Shown: one piece after another, positions 5,545 to 5,585 of the stretch
Position numbering within the stretch: the first letter of the stretch is position 1
Layout of the letters: every line of letters starts with the position of its first letter
Assembly (NCBI GenBank): GCA_003154025.1
Contig: PMCE01000174.1
Coordinates: 10,967-16,551, forward strand
Direction: 5' to 3'
Origin: Syntrophaceae bacterium
GTDB taxonomy: Bacteria; Desulfobacterota; SM23-61
DNA: 5,585 bases
Translations under genes and position numbers: made by a program
Notes under the pieces: model-generated
Told to the model about the DNA's origin: nothing
Databases searched by the model: none
What the model saw: the letters and a program-made list of their open reading frames with translations, nothing else

Positions 5545-5585
5545 ATCTGGAGCTTCAAGTCTGAAGTCTGGTGTCTGGGGTCCGG
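5545..5585. repeat. Degenerate 7-bp tandem repeat tract, about six units, inverted relative to the first
   Basis: Consecutive heptamers ATCTGGA, GCTTCAA, GTCTGAA, GTCTGGT, GTCTGGG and a last partial unit follow a GTCTGGN consensus. The window ends inside the tract, so its full length is unknown. It is the inverted counterpart of 5400-5427, separated by about 120 bases of unrecognised sequence (5428-5544). Together they could pair as a long imperfect stem, or be two copies of a minisatellite-like dispersed element. Confidence 0.65.

Noticed and set aside
5483..5585. Short open frame from ATG 5483 to the window end
   Set aside because: It runs into the heptamer tract, whose 7-bp period is unlike coding sequence, and lacks a clear ribosome binding site or recognisable protein content.
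1..5585. CRISPR array, tRNA or rRNA gene, or intact transposase
   Set aside because: No regularly spaced identical repeats of suitable length, no tRNA-like cloverleaf or rRNA core sequences, and no DDE or serine/tyrosine recombinase motifs were seen on either strand.

Overview
The window looks like bacterial chromosome. It joins a decaying accessory region on the left (about 1-3360) to an ordinary housekeeping gene run on the right (about 3540-5311). The moderately GC-rich sequence, the dispersed intergenic hairpins, the degenerate heptamer tracts, and the mix of PIN/Phd and MNT/HEPN modules with a TPR protein suggest an environmental Deltaproteobacteria/Desulfobacterota-like organism. That placement is inferred from style, not from a marker gene.

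Left part, + strand. The 3' end of an EcsC-family gene (1-309) is followed by a 5'-truncated ATP-binding/winged-helix regulator of the AlbA_2/COG2865 type (352-849). It overlaps an MNT-type nucleotidyltransferase whose N-terminal coding stretch is in the wrong frame by one base (846-1162). That gene overlaps a HEPN-like partner cut off after about seven recognisable codons (1155-1214). The original layout was probably regulator, MNT, HEPN with translational coupling; all three genes now look broken. Next comes an intact TPR-containing protein of unknown function (1237-2142).

Middle. A complete toxin-antitoxin pair on the minus strand, Phd/VapB-like antitoxin (2666-2905) and PIN-domain VapC-like toxin (2226-2666), has a one-base overlap and a tandem 11-bp direct repeat upstream that probably acts as operator. 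Beyond it lies a second, truncated copy of the 3' end of the TPR gene (3086-3355). The toxin-antitoxin pair is therefore bracketed by direct repeats of about 265 bp. The two copies are nearly identical over their distal two thirds but clearly diverged in the first 54 bases. A hairpin-rich intergenic region (3356-3540) separates this zone from the next genes.

Right part, minus strand. A compact three-gene run reads leftward from about 5311: flavin-reductase-like FMN-binding protein (TTG start), endonuclease III (nth, all key residues present), and a glyoxalase-II-like metallo-beta-lactamase-fold hydrolase. Gaps are only 12-13 bases and each gene has its own Shine-Dalgarno sequence, so the genes are probably co-transcribed from a promoter near 5339-5369. 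From 5370 to the end I see no gene, only two inverted tracts of degenerate 7-bp repeats.

I did not find a convincing new multi-gene system. The best leads are the repeat-bracketed vapBC pair with its mosaic TPR duplication, and the three-gene MNT/HEPN wreck.
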